A stretch of DNA of 64,000 nt from NCBI RefSeq assembly GCF_028550435.1, contig NZ_JAQQKV010000002.1, positions 496,001-560,000 on the forward strand, in the 5' to 3' direction. Below the pieces are notes generated by a model, which was not told where the DNA came from, searched no databases, and was given only the letters and a program-made list of their open reading frames with translations. This DNA comes from Asticcacaulis machinosus. Lineage in GTDB: Bacteria > Pseudomonadota > Alphaproteobacteria > Caulobacterales > Caulobacteraceae. The position numbers were made by a program, and so were the translations under genes. Below, piece after piece: positions 1 to 9,732 of the stretch. Position 1 is the stretch's first letter; every line of letters begins with the position of its first letter.

Positions 1-856
1 GGCGCATGCACGGGGCATAGAGCGCCTTGATATCGTCCGGCAGCACATAGTCGCGGCCATCCAGCGTCGCCCGCGCCCGTGCGGCCCGTGCCAGCAGCGC
101 ACCAGACCGAGGCGATGCGCCAACGCTCAGTTGCGCCACTTCGCGCGTGGCCCGGATCAGGTTGACGATATAGTCGAGATTGGCATCATTCAGCTTGACC
201 TGTGCTACCGTATCGATGGCCTGAGCCAGGGTGGCGGCATCGATGACGCGGGTAATATTGAGCGTAGTGTCGGTCGCCGCCGCATTGCCCGACAGGCTGA
301 CGATGCGGCGCTCTTCTTCAATGCTGGGGTAGCTTAAGATGTGCTTGAACAAAAACCGGTCAAGCTGGGCTTCGGGCAGGGGATAGGTGCCCTGCTGCTC
401 GATCGGGTTTTGGGTCGCAATCACCGTAAAGCGCGCGCCCAGATCATGGCGGGTGCCATCCAGCGTCACAAACCGTTCCTGCATGGCCTCAAGCAGGGCA
501 GCCTGCGTCTTGGGTGGGGTGCGGTTGATTTCGTCGGCCAGCAACAGATCGCAGAAAATCGGCCCCTTGCTGAGCGAAAAGCTGGAGGTCTGAAAGTTGA
601 ACAGGTTCGAGCCCAGAATATCACCGGGCAGCATATCCGGCGTGAACTGAATGCGGCCAAAGCGCAGATCCAGCGACTGACAAAAGGCCCGCGCCAGCAG
701 GGTCTTGGCGGTGCCGGGAGGGCCTTCGAGCAGGATATGGCCGCCGGAAAACAGCGCCACCAGCATAAGTTCGACGGTGTCGGCCTGACCCACTACGGCT
801 TTAGAGATTTCGGCCCGGAGCTGGTCGGCTAAGGATTTAATGTCGGATATTTGCAC
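1..856 (-). CDS. MoxR-family AAA+ ATPase (3' part runs off the window)
   Basis: MoxR-type AAA+ ATPases act as chaperones, often for von Willebrand factor A or DUF58 partner proteins. About 285 N-terminal and central residues are in view. Walker A GPPGTAKT lies near residue 45, Walker [21 protein letters not shown] near residue 104, and a sensor-like stretch [19 protein letters not shown] follows. The chosen start is GTG at 856: a GGAG sits about 10 bases upstream and no in-frame ATG lies between it and the stop of the previous gene, only 4 bases away. It is the third gene of a DUF4129-DUF4350-MoxR operon. A DUF58 gene commonly comes next in such loci but would lie outside the window. The family call is secure; the substrate is unknown. 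Confidence 0.9.
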   Translation of the reverse strand, partial: MQISDIKSLADQLRAEISKAVVGQADTVELMLVALFSGGHILLEGPPGTAKTLLARAFCQSLDLRFGRIQFTPDMLPGDILGSNLFNFQTSSFSLSKGPIFCDLLLADEINRTPPKTQAALLEAMQERFVTLDGTRHDLGARFTVIATQNPIEQQGTYPLPEAQLDRFLFKHILSYPSIEEERRIVSLSGNAAATDTTLNITRVIDAATLAQAIDTVAQVKLNDANLDYIVNLIRATREVAQLSVGASPRSGALLARAARARATLDGRDYVLPDDIKALYAPCMR

Positions 857-860
857 GGTG

Positions 861-2408
861 TCAGCTCTCCGTTTGAGGTGGGGTGGTGCGGGATTTAAGG
901 TCGCCTGTTTCAAGACGCCATTGGTGCAGGCGCTGACACAGGCTGATGAGGGCAGCCGGCGTTGTTACCTTGGCTGCGTCGCGGGCGATGGTGCTATAGG
1001 TTTCGGTAGTGCCGGTGCGCTCACTTAACTGATCGGCCAGTTCATCGGACGACAGGGTGGCATGGCCCATATAGCCGCGAGCTTTGAGGGCCGCGTCTCG
1101 CATCATCTGGGCATAGAGCGGCGCCAGTTTCGGTTCGCGTCCGGCCTTACCCAGCAGTCGCGCGGCATTATCCGCCAGTATGCTGACCCCGCGCCCGAGC
1201 GGTGCGGCCCTGACCATATCATGGGCCGGGCCAAAGCGGGCGAAAGCCGCCCACATCAGCCCAAGCCCCAGCACCATAAAGGCCAGAGGCACGGCGATAA
1301 ACGGCGGCGTGGCGATATGATGCAACAGGCTTTTGTCGACCGAGTGGCCGTTAAAGGTCAGGTTAAAAACGACTGACGGCGGGGAGGACGACTTGCTGCG
1401 CACGGCATCAATCAGGGTCAGGGCTGTGACGACTTTTTGCGGATCACCTAAAATCTGGTTGTTCAGCAGGTCAGGGTCAGTCAGCAGATAGACCGGCTGT
1501 GTGTAAGGCTTTTCACCAGGCAGGGCATTAACCCGCGCCAGCACAATCTCACCCTTCGGGCCGGTCAGCATAGGGGTGAGTTTAGGCGTCGCCACGACCG
1601 ATTGCAGGCCCTTGATCTTACCCACCTTAAGCGGGGCCGCGAACAGGGTCTGGCCCACTGCCGGTTGCAAAGTGATATCGCGTGTCAGTTTGGTAGGTGA
1701 CCGTAAAAATGCAAGTCCGGCGGGTGTGAACTGAAATCCGGTACGCTTTTGATTTTTATCGTCAGTTATGGCGATCTCTTTAGCGGAAACCTTTTGATAC
1801 AGCAGCCGCGACAAGGTGATTAAGTTCGAATAAGGCTGAGGCTCCTCATTCTGGGACCAACGCGGACGGGTGCGATGGGGCGCGGCGAACCATTTAGGCA
1901 TAACAACCAAAACCACATCACCTTGCGAACTGTATAAGATGTGTTCTGATTTTTTATCATTGGGAAATTTTGAGGCCCGAAGCTGATCATCCGGCCCGGA
2001 TCTCGATGAATTACGCTCATATGCAGGGGCAGTTTCAGTGGGGGCAACGGTATTATCTATGACTTCATCCGCAGCTTCATCTATCGGAGTGACGTCATCG
2101 TCTGCAGGCCATGAGAGTAGCACATCGCTAACCATCTCAAGCGTGATGATCTCCAGATCATAGCGCTTTTGCGGGCCGGTTTCACGGCGGTTGATATCGC
2201 TGCGGTAACCGCGCGCATCGAGCAGTTTATAGAGGCCCTTAAAACCGTGCGGCGAGATCGCGCCCGCATCGGCTGACTGCGGGCTATCCGGATCGAAGGA
2301 CGGCGAAATCAGGATCAGGGCCGCCGTCGCAAACAGGCCGACGCACAACAGCCCGACGATCATCGGCAGCATACGATTGAGCGGGGGAAGGCGGAATGAG
2401 CGTTTCAT
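861..2408 (-). CDS. DUF4350 domain-containing membrane protein
   Basis: A 515-residue protein with one membrane segment near residues 14-35, a large extracytoplasmic part, and a second membrane segment near residues 372-395 ([20 protein letters not shown]). The N-terminal region after the first helix has the DUF4350 pattern: '[20 protein letters not shown]', then a strand-loop with [10 protein letters not shown]. The C-terminal tail after the second helix is cytoplasmic and helical. Its ATG overlaps the TGA of the upstream DUF4129 gene by one base (TGATG), so translation is probably coupled. DUF4350 proteins usually accompany MoxR ATPases, as here. The biochemical role is unknown. Confidence 0.85.
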   Translation of the reverse strand: MKRSFRLPPLNRMLPMIVGLLCVGLFATAALILISPSFDPDSPQSADAGAISPHGFKGLYKLLDARGYRSDINRRETGPQKRYDLEIITLEMVSDVLLSWPADDDVTPIDEAADEVIDNTVAPTETAPAYERNSSRSGPDDQLRASKFPNDKKSEHILYSSQGDVVLVVMPKWFAAPHRTRPRWSQNEEPQPYSNLITLSRLLYQKVSAKEIAITDDKNQKRTGFQFTPAGLAFLRSPTKLTRDITLQPAVGQTLFAAPLKVGKIKGLQSVVATPKLTPMLTGPKGEIVLARVNALPGEKPYTQPVYLLTDPDLLNNQILGDPQKVVTALTLIDAVRSKSSSPPSVVFNLTFNGHSVDKSLLHHIATPPFIAVPLAFMVLGLGLMWAAFARFGPAHDMVRAAPLGRGVSILADNAARLLGKAGREPKLAPLYAQMMRDAALKARGYMGHATLSSDELADQLSERTGTTETYSTIARDAAKVTTPAALISLCQRLHQWRLETGDLKSRTTPPQTES

Positions 2409-3139
2409 CAGCCGATCCCTTCGATGGCGACGAAATCGACATAGGCCTGACGGCAGGCGTCGAACCCTTCGCGCCCGACACGGATGCCGGCGAAATAACT
2501 CATTTCAACCCAGCGGGTAATCTCCCCGAACGCAGGCCGGGCGTCGGCTGGCAGCAGCGGATGGCTTAAGATATCGCGCGACGAATAGTGGGTGCGCACC
2601 AGATCGGGCCGGTAAGCGTTCAGATCGGCCACCGACCTCAGCAATAGCAAATGCACGGCTTCATCATACTCACCCTTGGCCGCCAGCGCATCAATATCGT
2701 GCAGCAGGGCGGCGGCGGCGTCTTTGGTGGGCCGCCACATCGTTTCAGGTTTCATCACATCGCGCGGCAGGAAGCGCTCAATCTGCTGGCGGATCAGCAT
2801 ACGCACAAACGGCGACAGCACCAGCATGGCCAGAGCAAATACCAGCAGGTAAATCAGCCAAGGCATGATTGGCCCCAGCGGCGCCAAAATCTTGCCGATA
2901 GCGGTGATGACATCGCCCAGCCAGTGCATCAGGTCTTTGAGCCACTGCGGCATTTCGGTCTTGGGCGGCTTAACCTGAGTGAAGTGGGTCTGGATATAGC
3001 CGCTGCCGTTGACCTTATCGATCAGGCTGCGGGCCTGATCGGAGGTTAAGGAATCCTGAGTCACAGATGCGTTAGAAGGCGCTGCCGCCGATGCGGAAAC
3101 GCTCGCGTCCGTCTGACTGTCAGAAAGCCTAAGCCCCAT
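2408..3139 (-). CDS. DUF4129 domain-containing membrane protein
   Basis: About 243 residues. A low-complexity Ser/Ala-rich N-terminus precedes one membrane helix near residues 92-118 (LIYLLVFALAMLVLSPFVRM). The C-terminal DUF4129 domain contains 'LLLRSVADLNAYRPDLVRTH' and a FGEITRWVEMSYFAG stretch. The start chosen is the ATG at 3139, directly preceded by GGGGAGAGG. In-frame upstream alternatives at 3163 (ATG) and 3187 (TTG) lack a comparable ribosome binding site. It is the first gene of the operon with DUF4350 and MoxR, an arrangement often found near transglutaminase or DUF58 genes. Function unknown. Confidence 0.8.
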   Translation of the reverse strand: MGLRLSDSQTDASVSASAAAPSNASVTQDSLTSDQARSLIDKVNGSGYIQTHFTQVKPPKTEMPQWLKDLMHWLGDVITAIGKILAPLGPIMPWLIYLLVFALAMLVLSPFVRMLIRQQIERFLPRDVMKPETMWRPTKDAAAALLHDIDALAAKGEYDEAVHLLLLRSVADLNAYRPDLVRTHYSSRDILSHPLLPADARPAFGEITRWVEMSYFAGIRVGREGFDACRQAYVDFVAIEGIG

Positions 3140-3210
3140 AACCTCTCCCCACCGCACGACCATAGGCTGCGCGCGAATACGGGTCAATCGGCAATTGGAT
3201 GCGGGGGCCT

Positions 3211-4089
3211 TTAACGGTAATTTATGCCCGAAAAATAATCCTCGACCCGCCGCATAAAATCATCGGCAACAGCGTGCACGGCTTGAGGCAGTTCATGGCG
3301 TGGCCGGAACAATCCGATCTGACGGGTGGGCGTAAACCCTTCCAGATTCACAAAGGCGGCGGCCTCATTTTGATAACTTTGGGGCATGACGGTAGCGCCC
3401 ACACCGGCCGCAACCATATCGAGCGCCCGCTCATCATTGCGGGTACGATAAACCAGCGGCGGGCGGACATTGCAGTCAGTGAAATAACGGCTGGTCTCAG
3501 AAAGCACCTCGCACAAAGACCGCACAATCATTGGCTGATCGGCCATATCTTCGCCGCGCACGGTGCCCGCGCTGGCCAAAGGGTGATCGGGCGGCAGCAC
3601 CAGACTATAACCTTCAGTATAAAGCGGTACGCTGCGGGCATCTTCGACCCGGCGGATCGACAGCGCAAAGTCGATGCCGCGTTCATCCATGCGGTTGATC
3701 AGTTCCTGCTCGGTGCCGTCAGACAGTTCAAACTGTACGTCCGGATGCAGGTTACGAACGCTTTTGATCAGGCCCGCGATACGTTGTGACGGCAGGGTAT
3801 GGAGCACGCCCAACCTCAGGACCGGCACCTTTTCATCCTGCGCCACTTCGGCCAACGCCAGATTGCATTCGTGCAGTATGGTCTTGGCGCGCGGCAGGAA
3901 TCGCGCCCCTGCCGTGGTCAGAAACACCCGCTTATTGTTGCGCACAAAAAGCGGCGCACCCACCGTGTCCTCCAGCCGCTTTATGCCTGCTGACAATGTC
4001 GGTTGCGTCACGGATGAGGCACTGGCGGCCTTGGTGAACGAGCCGGTTTCAACCACCGCCAGAAAATAACGCAGCAGATAGGGGTCCAT
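3211..4089 (-). CDS. LysR-family transcriptional regulator next to the leucine-catabolism operon
   Basis: A 292-residue LysR-type regulator. The N-terminal winged helix-turn-helix spans roughly residues 3-62 (core FTKAASASSVTQPTLSAGIK), followed by a two-lobed effector-binding domain. It is divergent from the leucine-degradation operon that begins at 4260. The 170-base gap holds a 15-base palindrome of LysR T-N11-A form at 4171-4185, placed where it could overlap the -35 of the liu promoter. I infer that it regulates the liu operon, probably in response to a leucine-derived acyl-CoA or keto acid. The effector is not visible from sequence. Many proteobacterial liu operons use a MerR-type LiuR instead, so a LysR here is a variant arrangement. 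Confidence 0.88.
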   Translation of the reverse strand: MDPYLLRYFLAVVETGSFTKAASASSVTQPTLSAGIKRLEDTVGAPLFVRNNKRVFLTTAGARFLPRAKTILHECNLALAEVAQDEKVPVLRLGVLHTLPSQRIAGLIKSVRNLHPDVQFELSDGTEQELINRMDERGIDFALSIRRVEDARSVPLYTEGYSLVLPPDHPLASAGTVRGEDMADQPMIVRSLCEVLSETSRYFTDCNVRPPLVYRTRNDERALDMVAAGVGATVMPQSYQNEAAAFVNLEGFTPTRQIGLFRPRHELPQAVHAVADDFMRRVEDYFSGINYR

Positions 4090-4093
4090 TATA

Positions 4094-4150
4094 CTCCCCT
4101 GCCTTGGCGGGGGAGGTGGATTTTTGGTGAAACCAAAAAGACGGAGGGGG
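4094..4150. repeat. Paired-hairpin intergenic repeat, short (half) copy
   Basis: A GC-rich unit: a CTCCCC/GGGGAGG hairpin, a GGTGGATTTTTGG stretch with its own hairpin (TTTTTGG/CCAAAAA), then GACGGAGGGG. The same order appears inverted in the right half of the copy at 39844-39973, and a related version lies at 55048-55244. It sits between the LysR start and the liu operator. Confidence 0.6.
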
Positions 4151-4170
4151 GCATGCTTGCACCATTATGA

Positions 4171-4203
4171 ATAGAAAATTTCTATCAATTCTATTTTTAT
4201 AAT
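4171..4203 (+). promoter_or_regulatory. Candidate LysR operator and -10 box of the liu operon
   Basis: ATAGAAAATTTCTAT at 4171-4185 is a palindrome with 7-base arms around one central base and contains T-N11-A. A TATAAT -10 box lies at 4198-4203, 57 bases before the liuB ATG. At 17-base spacing the -35 would be 4175-4180, inside the palindrome, and it does not match TTGACA. That fits an activator-dependent promoter. Function is inferred from position only. Confidence 0.5.
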
Positions 4204-4259
4204 CGATTTTATCAATTTCAACAAGGCGGCTATCTTTGGTGAAAGCCAAAGGAAACGCC

Positions 4260-5867
4260 ATGACCAGATGGGTCAGCGACATCGATACGGCGTCCGATAC
4301 CTTCCGCACTAACGCGGCAGGTCTGAAAACTCTGACGTCAGAACTGCACGCGCTCACCGACCGCATCGCCGAAGGTGGGTCGATGGCAGCGCGTGAGCGT
4401 CATGTCGCCCGTGGAAAGCTGTTGCCGCGCGACCGTATTGCGGCCCTGATCGATCAGGGCTCTCCCTTTCTGGAGGTCGGGGCTCTGGCGGCGCACGGGG
4501 TCTATGACGAGGAGATTCCCTGTGCGGGCATAATCTGCGGTATAGGCCGGATCGAAGGCATTGAATGTATGATCGTGTGCAATGATGCGACCGTTAAGGG
4601 CGGCACCTATTATCCGCTGACGGTCAAAAAACACCTGCGGGCGCAGGAGATAGCCCTGACCAACCATTTGCCCTGTATCTATCTGGTCGATTCCGGCGGG
4701 GCCAACCTGCCTAATCAGGACGAGGTGTTTCCTGACCGCGATCACTTTGGCCGCATCTTTTTCAATCAGGCACAGATGTCAGCCCGTAATATTCCGCAGA
4801 TCGCTGTGGTCATGGGCAGTTGCACGGCGGGCGGGGCCTATGTGCCGGCCATGTCGGATGAAACTATCATTGTGCGCCACCAAGGGACGATCTTTCTGGG
4901 GGGGCCGCCTCTGGTTAAGGCCGCCACCGGCGAAGTTGTCAGCGCTGAGGATTTAGGCGGCGGCGATGTCCATGCCCGGCGCTCAGGCGTGGCGGATCAT
5001 CTCGCCGAAAATGATGGTGAAGCCTTACAGATTGCGCGGCGAATTGTGCGCCACCTTAACCGCACGAAGACCGTACCCGTCACGATGCGGGAGGTGCGCG
5101 ATCCGCTCTATGACCGTGAGGAACTTTACGGCCTGATCCCGTCCGATTTGAAACAGCCCATTGACGCCTATGAGCTGATTAGGCGCATTGTTGACGGCTC
5201 GGAATTTGACGAATTTAAGCCGCTTTATGGCGAAACCCTGATTACCGGATTTGCCCATCTTTATGGTTATCCGGTCGGTATTATTGCCAATAATGGCGTG
5301 CTGTTTTCGCAGAGCGCCTTAAAGGGCGCGCACTTTGTGGAGTTGTGTGTCGGGCGCGGCATACCGCTGATTTTCCTGCAAAATATCACCGGCTTTATGG
5401 TCGGTCAGAAATACGAAAACGAAGGCATTGCCCGTCATGGCGCCAAGTTGGTGACGGCGGTGGCCTGTGCCAATGTGCCCAAGCTGACCCTGATTTTTGG
5501 CGGCTCTTACGGGGCCGGTAATTATGGCATGTGTGGGCGGGCCTTTGATCCGCGTTTTGTGTGGATGTGGCCCAATGCGCGCATATCGGTCATGGGCGGC
5601 GCCCAGGCGGCGGGGGTTCTGGCCACCGTCAAACGCGACGCCATCGAGGCCAAAGGCGGTACATGGTCGCCAGAGGACGAGGCCGCGTTTAAGGCCCCCT
5701 ATATCGAACAGTTCGAGGCCCAGAGTCATGCTTTTTATTCATCGGCGCGGCTATGGGACGACGGGGTGATCGACCCTGCCGACACCCGCCGGGTCTTGGG
5801 GCTATCGCTGTCGGCGGCCCTGAATGCTCCCATCGAACCGACCAAATTTGGTATATTCAGGATGTGA
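4260..5867 (+). CDS. liuB: Methylcrotonyl-CoA carboxylase carboxyltransferase (beta) subunit
   Basis: A 535-residue biotin-dependent carboxyltransferase. It transfers CO2 from carboxybiotin to 3-methylcrotonyl-CoA in leucine breakdown. Family marks include the N-terminal [11 protein letters not shown] segment, '[20 protein letters not shown]', [16 protein letters not shown] and the C-terminal [19 protein letters not shown] and [20 protein letters not shown] stretches. These match methylcrotonyl-CoA rather than propionyl-CoA carboxylases. The start is ATG 4260, preceded by AAAGGAAA; an in-frame TTG at 4236 is less likely. It is first in liuB-C-D-A-E, seven bases before liuC. A geranyl-CoA carboxylase would be the alternative, but the neighbouring isovaleryl-CoA dehydrogenase and HMG-CoA lyase favour leucine. 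Confidence 0.95.
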   Translation: MTRWVSDIDTASDTFRTNAAGLKTLTSELHALTDRIAEGGSMAARERHVARGKLLPRDRIAALIDQGSPFLEVGALAAHGVYDEEIPCAGIICGIGRIEGIECMIVCNDATVKGGTYYPLTVKKHLRAQEIALTNHLPCIYLVDSGGANLPNQDEVFPDRDHFGRIFFNQAQMSARNIPQIAVVMGSCTAGGAYVPAMSDETIIVRHQGTIFLGGPPLVKAATGEVVSAEDLGGGDVHARRSGVADHLAENDGEALQIARRIVRHLNRTKTVPVTMREVRDPLYDREELYGLIPSDLKQPIDAYELIRRIVDGSEFDEFKPLYGETLITGFAHLYGYPVGIIANNGVLFSQSALKGAHFVELCVGRGIPLIFLQNITGFMVGQKYENEGIARHGAKLVTAVACANVPKLTLIFGGSYGAGNYGMCGRAFDPRFVWMWPNARISVMGGAQAAGVLATVKRDAIEAKGGTWSPEDEAAFKAPYIEQFEAQSHAFYSSARLWDDGVIDPADTRRVLGLSLSAALNAPIEPTKFGIFRM

Positions 5868-5874
5868 ACCTCTG

Positions 5875-6654
5875 ATGTCTTCCTTATCTCTGCACATTGC
5901 CAATGGTATTGCCCGCGTCATTCTGAACCGGCCGGAACGGCACAATGCCTTTGATGGTGCGCTGATTGATGATCTGGAAGACACGTTTGGGCTTCTGGCG
6001 CGGGATGCTGCGATCCGTGTCATCGTCCTGACCCATAGCGGGCATAATTTCTGTGCCGGGGCCGATCTGGAATGGATGGCCCAGACGGCGGCGAAACCAG
6101 AGGCCGAAAACCGCGCAGACGCCCTGAAGATGGCGCGGATGTTTCAGGCCATAAACACCTGCCCGAAGCCGGTTATCGGGCTGGTGCGCGGCCGCGCCAT
6201 CGGCGGCGGTGTCGGGCTGGTGGCGTGCTGTGATATCGTTATTGCCGCGCCCGATGCCAGTTTTTGCCTGAGCGAGGTTAAGCTGGGCCTGATTCCGGCG
6301 GTGATATCGCCGTTTGTGACCGCAAAAATCGGTGTCTCACAGGCGCGCCGGTTTATGATCAGCGCGGAGACCTTTGATGCCGCCACAGCCCTGCGTATCG
6401 GCCTGATCCATCAGGTGTCCAGCGAGGAAGAGGTTTTGACGGCCAACCTGATTACGGGTCTGATGTGCAATGCGCCCCAGGCTATGGCGGAGGTCAAAAC
6501 TCTTCTGACGGAGGTGGCGGATAAGGCCATTGATGATAATCTTCTGAGCCTGTGCGCCGACCGCATCGCCGACCGCCGCGCCTCACGCGAAGGGGGTGAG
6601 GGCATGCAGGCTTTTCTCGATAAGCGCAAAGCCGATTGGGTGCCGGATGTCTAA
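5875..6654 (+). CDS. liuC: Methylglutaconyl-CoA hydratase (enoyl-CoA hydratase family)
   Basis: A 259-residue crotonase-fold enzyme that would hydrate 3-methylglutaconyl-CoA to HMG-CoA. Visible marks are the CoA-binding loop HNFCAGADLEWM near residue 60 and the oxyanion region IGLVRGRAIGGGVGLVACCD near residue 100. The acidic SEVKLGLIPAVISP stretch near residue 132 carries the catalytic Glu region. The start is ATG 5875; the frame is open further upstream, but only inside liuB. Its 3' end overlaps liuD by eight bases. The substrate is inferred from operon position between the two carboxylase subunit genes, a usual liu order; the sequence alone shows only the crotonase superfamily. Confidence 0.9.
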   Translation: MSSLSLHIANGIARVILNRPERHNAFDGALIDDLEDTFGLLARDAAIRVIVLTHSGHNFCAGADLEWMAQTAAKPEAENRADALKMARMFQAINTCPKPVIGLVRGRAIGGGVGLVACCDIVIAAPDASFCLSEVKLGLIPAVISPFVTAKIGVSQARRFMISAETFDAATALRIGLIHQVSSEEEVLTANLITGLMCNAPQAMAEVKTLLTEVADKAIDDNLLSLCADRIADRRASREGGEGMQAFLDKRKADWVPDV

Positions 6655-8407
6655 AACCGTGCGTAAACTCCTGATCGCCAATCGCGGCGAAATCGCCTGC
6701 CGCATCATTCGCACCTGCCAGCGGATGGGTATCCGCACGGTGGCGGTCTATTCCGATACAGACGCCCGTGCCCTGTTTGTGCAACAGGCCGATGAAGCCT
6801 ATGCTTTGGGCGGGGTGACGGCGGCTGAGACTTATCTGCGTGGTGACCGGATCATTGATATCGCCAAAGCCTGCGGTGCCGATGCCATCCACCCCGGCTA
6901 TGGTTTTTTGTCGGAAAATGCCGAGTTTGCTAAAATGTGCGCTGAGGCGGGCCTGATCTTTGTCGGGCCATCGCCGGAATCGATGCGGGCCATGGCGCTC
7001 AAAGGGGCGGCCAAGGCCCTGATGGAAGCTGCCGGTGTGCCGGTCACCCCCGGCTATCACGGCGATGATCAGTCGCTACAAATCCTGCAGCAGGCGGCAG
7101 AGCGGATCGGCTATCCGGTGCTGATCAAGGCGGTGGCCGGTGGCGGGGGCAAGGGTATGCGCCGCGTTGACAGTTCAGATGATTTCGCGTCTGCTCTGGC
7201 CGCCGCGCAGGCCGAGGGGCAAAAGGCGTTTGGCGACCCAAAGGTATTGATTGAAAAATACATCACCCGCCCCCGTCATGTGGAGGTGCAGGTCTTTGGT
7301 GATCGTCACGGGCAGGTGGTGCACCTTTATGACCGCGACTGTTCGATGCAGCGCCGCCACCAGAAAGTGATCGAAGAAGCCCCCGCCCCTGACCTCAGTG
7401 TCGCTACTCGTCACGCCTTGCACAGCGCTGCGGTGCGGGCGGCTCAGGCCATCCATTATCACGGCGCGGGTACGATCGAGTTCATCCTCGATACGCAGAC
7501 GGATGATTTCTATTTTATGGAAATGAATACCCGGCTTCAGGTCGAGCATCCGGTTACGGAGATGATCACCGGCCTTGATATGGTCGAATGGCAGATCCGG
7601 GTGGCGCGCGGTGAGCCCCTGCCGTTGACGCAGGATCAGATTACGCAAACCGGCCATGCCCTTGAGGCCCGTCTCTATGCCGAAAACCCTGAGGTTGATT
7701 TTATGCCGTCGGCCGGTCGCCTGACGCAACTGGAGTTTTCGGCGCAGGCTCGCATCGATAGCGGGGTGCAGGCGGGCGATGAGATCAGCATCTATTTTGA
7801 TCCCATGATCGCCAAGCTTATCGTGCACGGTAAGGATAGGGCGGCGGCGATTGCGGCCTTACGTCAAGCTCTGATCGATACGCGGGTTGAGGGGCTGACC
7901 AGCAACCTCAGCTTTCTGCGCCGCCTGATTTCGGCACCGGCGTTTACAGCGGGCGAGATTGATACCGGTTTTATCGAGCGTCACCGCGAAGACCTGATGA
8001 TCCCGTGGCCGGATATTGCGCAGCATAAATCGCTGTCAGACCCAAATTCACCGTGGGATGCCACCGATGGCTGGTGGCTTAATCAGCCGCCGGTCAGCCC
8101 GCCCGATCTGCGCCGTTTCAACGCCCGTAAGGATTACCGCCCAACTGGCCCTGTGGCGATAGAGGCCCCCATGCCCGGCGCGGTGGTGGCCATTGAGGTC
8201 TTTGAGCATGCCCGCGTCACCAAGGGCCAGCCCCTACTGGTGCTGGAGGCCATGAAGCTTCAGCATACGTTGAAGGCGCCCTGCGACGGCATAGTGACTG
8301 AGTTGAGCGCCGCTATCGGTCAGCAGGTGCGCGGTCATGTGGTGCTGATGACGATCATCCCGTTTGGTGATGCGGAGCCAGTGATAAGGAGAGTAGCTGA
8401 TGTTTGA
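6647..8407 (+). CDS. liuD: Methylcrotonyl-CoA carboxylase biotin-carboxylase/biotin-carrier (alpha) subunit
   Basis: A 586-residue subunit that carboxylates its own biotin with ATP and bicarbonate. Order: biotin carboxylase N-terminal domain starting [20 protein letters not shown]-grasp domain with the glycine-rich [14 protein letters not shown] loop near residue 164, C-terminal biotin carboxylase domain, and a biotinyl domain at the end. The biotin-accepting lysine is in [12 protein letters not shown], about 45 residues from the C-terminus. The start ATG 6647 overlaps the end of liuC by eight bases (ATGTCTAA) and has family-typical length; the upstream in-frame extension is unlikely. It overlaps liuA by eight bases at its own end. 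Confidence 0.95.
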   Translation: MSKTVRKLLIANRGEIACRIIRTCQRMGIRTVAVYSDTDARALFVQQADEAYALGGVTAAETYLRGDRIIDIAKACGADAIHPGYGFLSENAEFAKMCAEAGLIFVGPSPESMRAMALKGAAKALMEAAGVPVTPGYHGDDQSLQILQQAAERIGYPVLIKAVAGGGGKGMRRVDSSDDFASALAAAQAEGQKAFGDPKVLIEKYITRPRHVEVQVFGDRHGQVVHLYDRDCSMQRRHQKVIEEAPAPDLSVATRHALHSAAVRAAQAIHYHGAGTIEFILDTQTDDFYFMEMNTRLQVEHPVTEMITGLDMVEWQIRVARGEPLPLTQDQITQTGHALEARLYAENPEVDFMPSAGRLTQLEFSAQARIDSGVQAGDEISIYFDPMIAKLIVHGKDRAAAIAALRQALIDTRVEGLTSNLSFLRRLISAPAFTAGEIDTGFIERHREDLMIPWPDIAQHKSLSDPNSPWDATDGWWLNQPPVSPPDLRRFNARKDYRPTGPVAIEAPMPGAVVAIEVFEHARVTKGQPLLVLEAMKLQHTLKAPCDGIVTELSAAIGQQVRGHVVLMTIIPFGDAEPVIRRVADV

Positions 8408-9566
8408 TTTCCCGCACCTGAGCTTTGGTCATGATGACGATATCGCGGCCCTGCGTGATCTGGCGGCGCGCTTTGCCGCGCGTGAGATCGCCCCTCTGGC
8501 GGCCGCCGCAGATCGTGAGGATCAGTTTCCCATGCACCTGTGGCGGCTAATGGGTAAGGCGGGTTTATTGGGCATCACCGCGCCGGAAGTCTATGGCGGG
8601 TCGGGTCTGGGCTATCTGGCCCACACCATCGTTATGGAAGAAATCTCACGGGCCTCGGCCTCGGTCGGTCTGTCATACGGCGCCCATTCCAACCTGTGCG
8701 TCAACCAGATTGTGCGCAATGGCAACGAGGATCAGAAGGCCCGCTACCTGCCCAAACTGATATCGGGTGAGCATATCGGCGCGCTGGCCATGTCCGAGCC
8801 GGGGGCGGGATCGGACGTAGTGTCGATGACGCTTAAGGCCGACAAACGTGGCGACCGCTATGTGCTCAATGGTACCAAGATGTGGATTACCAATGGCCCC
8901 GATGCCGATGTGCTGGTCGTCTATGCCCGCACGGGCCCTGATGACGGCGCGCGCGGCCTGACCGCCTTTCTGGTCGAAAAGGGCTTCGCAGGTTTTTCCG
9001 TGGCGCAGAAACTCGATAAGCTGGGGATGCGTGGATCGCACACCGGTGAGCTGGTGTTTGAAAACTGCGAAGTGCCGGCGGACAACGTGCTGGGTGCGGT
9101 TGGGCGCGGCGTCAATGTGCTGATGTCGGGGCTGGACTATGAGCGGGTGGTGTTGTCGGGCGGGCCGCTGGGGATCATGCGGGCGGGGCTTGATATCGTC
9201 ATGCCCTATGTCCACACACGCAAGCAGTTCGGTCAGTCCATCGGCACGTTTCAGCTCATGCAGGGGAAGCTTGCCGATATGTACACCACCTGGGGGGCGT
9301 GCCGGTCTTATGTCTATGCGGTGGCGCAGGCCTGTGACCGCGGAGAGACAACCCGTAAGGACGCGGCGGGCTGCATCCTCTATGCGGCGGAAAAAGCCAC
9401 CTGGCTGGCGGGGGAAGCGATCCAGTGTCTCGGCGGCAATGGCTATGTCAACGAATATGCCACCGGCCGCCTGTGGCGCGATGCCAAGCTGTATGAGATC
9501 GGGGCTGGTACGTCTGAGATCCGGCGGATGCTGATCGGGCGCGAACTGTTTGAGGATACGAAGTGA
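8400..9566 (+). CDS. liuA: Isovaleryl-CoA dehydrogenase
   Basis: A 388-residue FAD acyl-CoA dehydrogenase that oxidises isovaleryl-CoA to 3-methylcrotonyl-CoA and passes electrons to electron-transfer flavoprotein. Visible: [17 protein letters not shown] near residue 128, [17 protein letters not shown], and [19 protein letters not shown] near residue 240. The Glu in DYERV lies at the position typical of isovaleryl-CoA dehydrogenases. The C-terminal [20 protein letters not shown] is also diagnostic. ATG 8400 overlaps the liuD stop by eight bases. Here it is fourth in the operon, whereas it is first in many other liu operons. Confidence 0.95.
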   Translation: MFDFPHLSFGHDDDIAALRDLAARFAAREIAPLAAAADREDQFPMHLWRLMGKAGLLGITAPEVYGGSGLGYLAHTIVMEEISRASASVGLSYGAHSNLCVNQIVRNGNEDQKARYLPKLISGEHIGALAMSEPGAGSDVVSMTLKADKRGDRYVLNGTKMWITNGPDADVLVVYARTGPDDGARGLTAFLVEKGFAGFSVAQKLDKLGMRGSHTGELVFENCEVPADNVLGAVGRGVNVLMSGLDYERVVLSGGPLGIMRAGLDIVMPYVHTRKQFGQSIGTFQLMQGKLADMYTTWGACRSYVYAVAQACDRGETTRKDAAGCILYAAEKATWLAGEAIQCLGGNGYVNEYATGRLWRDAKLYEIGAGTSEIRRMLIGRELFEDTK

Positions 9567-9573
9567 TGCAACT

Positions 9574-9615
9574 GGCCCCTCACAGGTTTTTAAGGGCCCC
9601 TCACAGGTTTTTAAG
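9574..9615 (+). repeat. Two tandem copies of a 21-base unit between liuA and liuE
   Basis: Two identical 21-base units (9574-9594 and 9595-9615), each beginning GGCCCCTCACAGG and ending TTTTTAAG. A third copy starts at 9616 but runs straight into the long palindromic element, sharing only its first nine bases. The unit's start is the same as the palindrome's start, so it may have arisen by slippage at its edge. Confidence 0.8.
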
Positions 9616-9616
9616 G

Positions 9617-9710
9617 GCCCCTCACCCTAGCCCTCTCCCCATTTTAATGGGGAGAGGGAACTCAAAAACCTCCTCTCCCTGCGTGCGGGGAGAGGGTTGG
9701 GGTGAGGGGC
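9617..9710. repeat. Long imperfect palindromic repeat inside the liu operon
   Basis: The outer 24-base arms (9617-9640 and 9687-9710; GCCCCTCACCC...CCCTCTCCCC and its complement) pair with about three mismatches. The inside contains two smaller hairpins (CTCTCCCC/GGGGAGAG types). Elements of this kind recur in proteobacterial intergenic space. In mRNA it would fold strongly between liuA and liuE and could act as a processing or stability site, which is inference. Confidence 0.75.
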
Positions 9711-9732
9711 AAACGGCAATGGGTGAGGTGCA

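Noticed and set aside
3199-3789. Plus-strand open frame of 196 codons
   Set aside because: Antisense to the LysR gene, which has a clear helix-turn-helix and operator.
4260-8407. Geranyl-CoA carboxylase instead of methylcrotonyl-CoA carboxylase
   Set aside because: Isovaleryl-CoA dehydrogenase and HMG-CoA lyase genes in the same operon point to leucine breakdown, and no citronellol-pathway genes are present.
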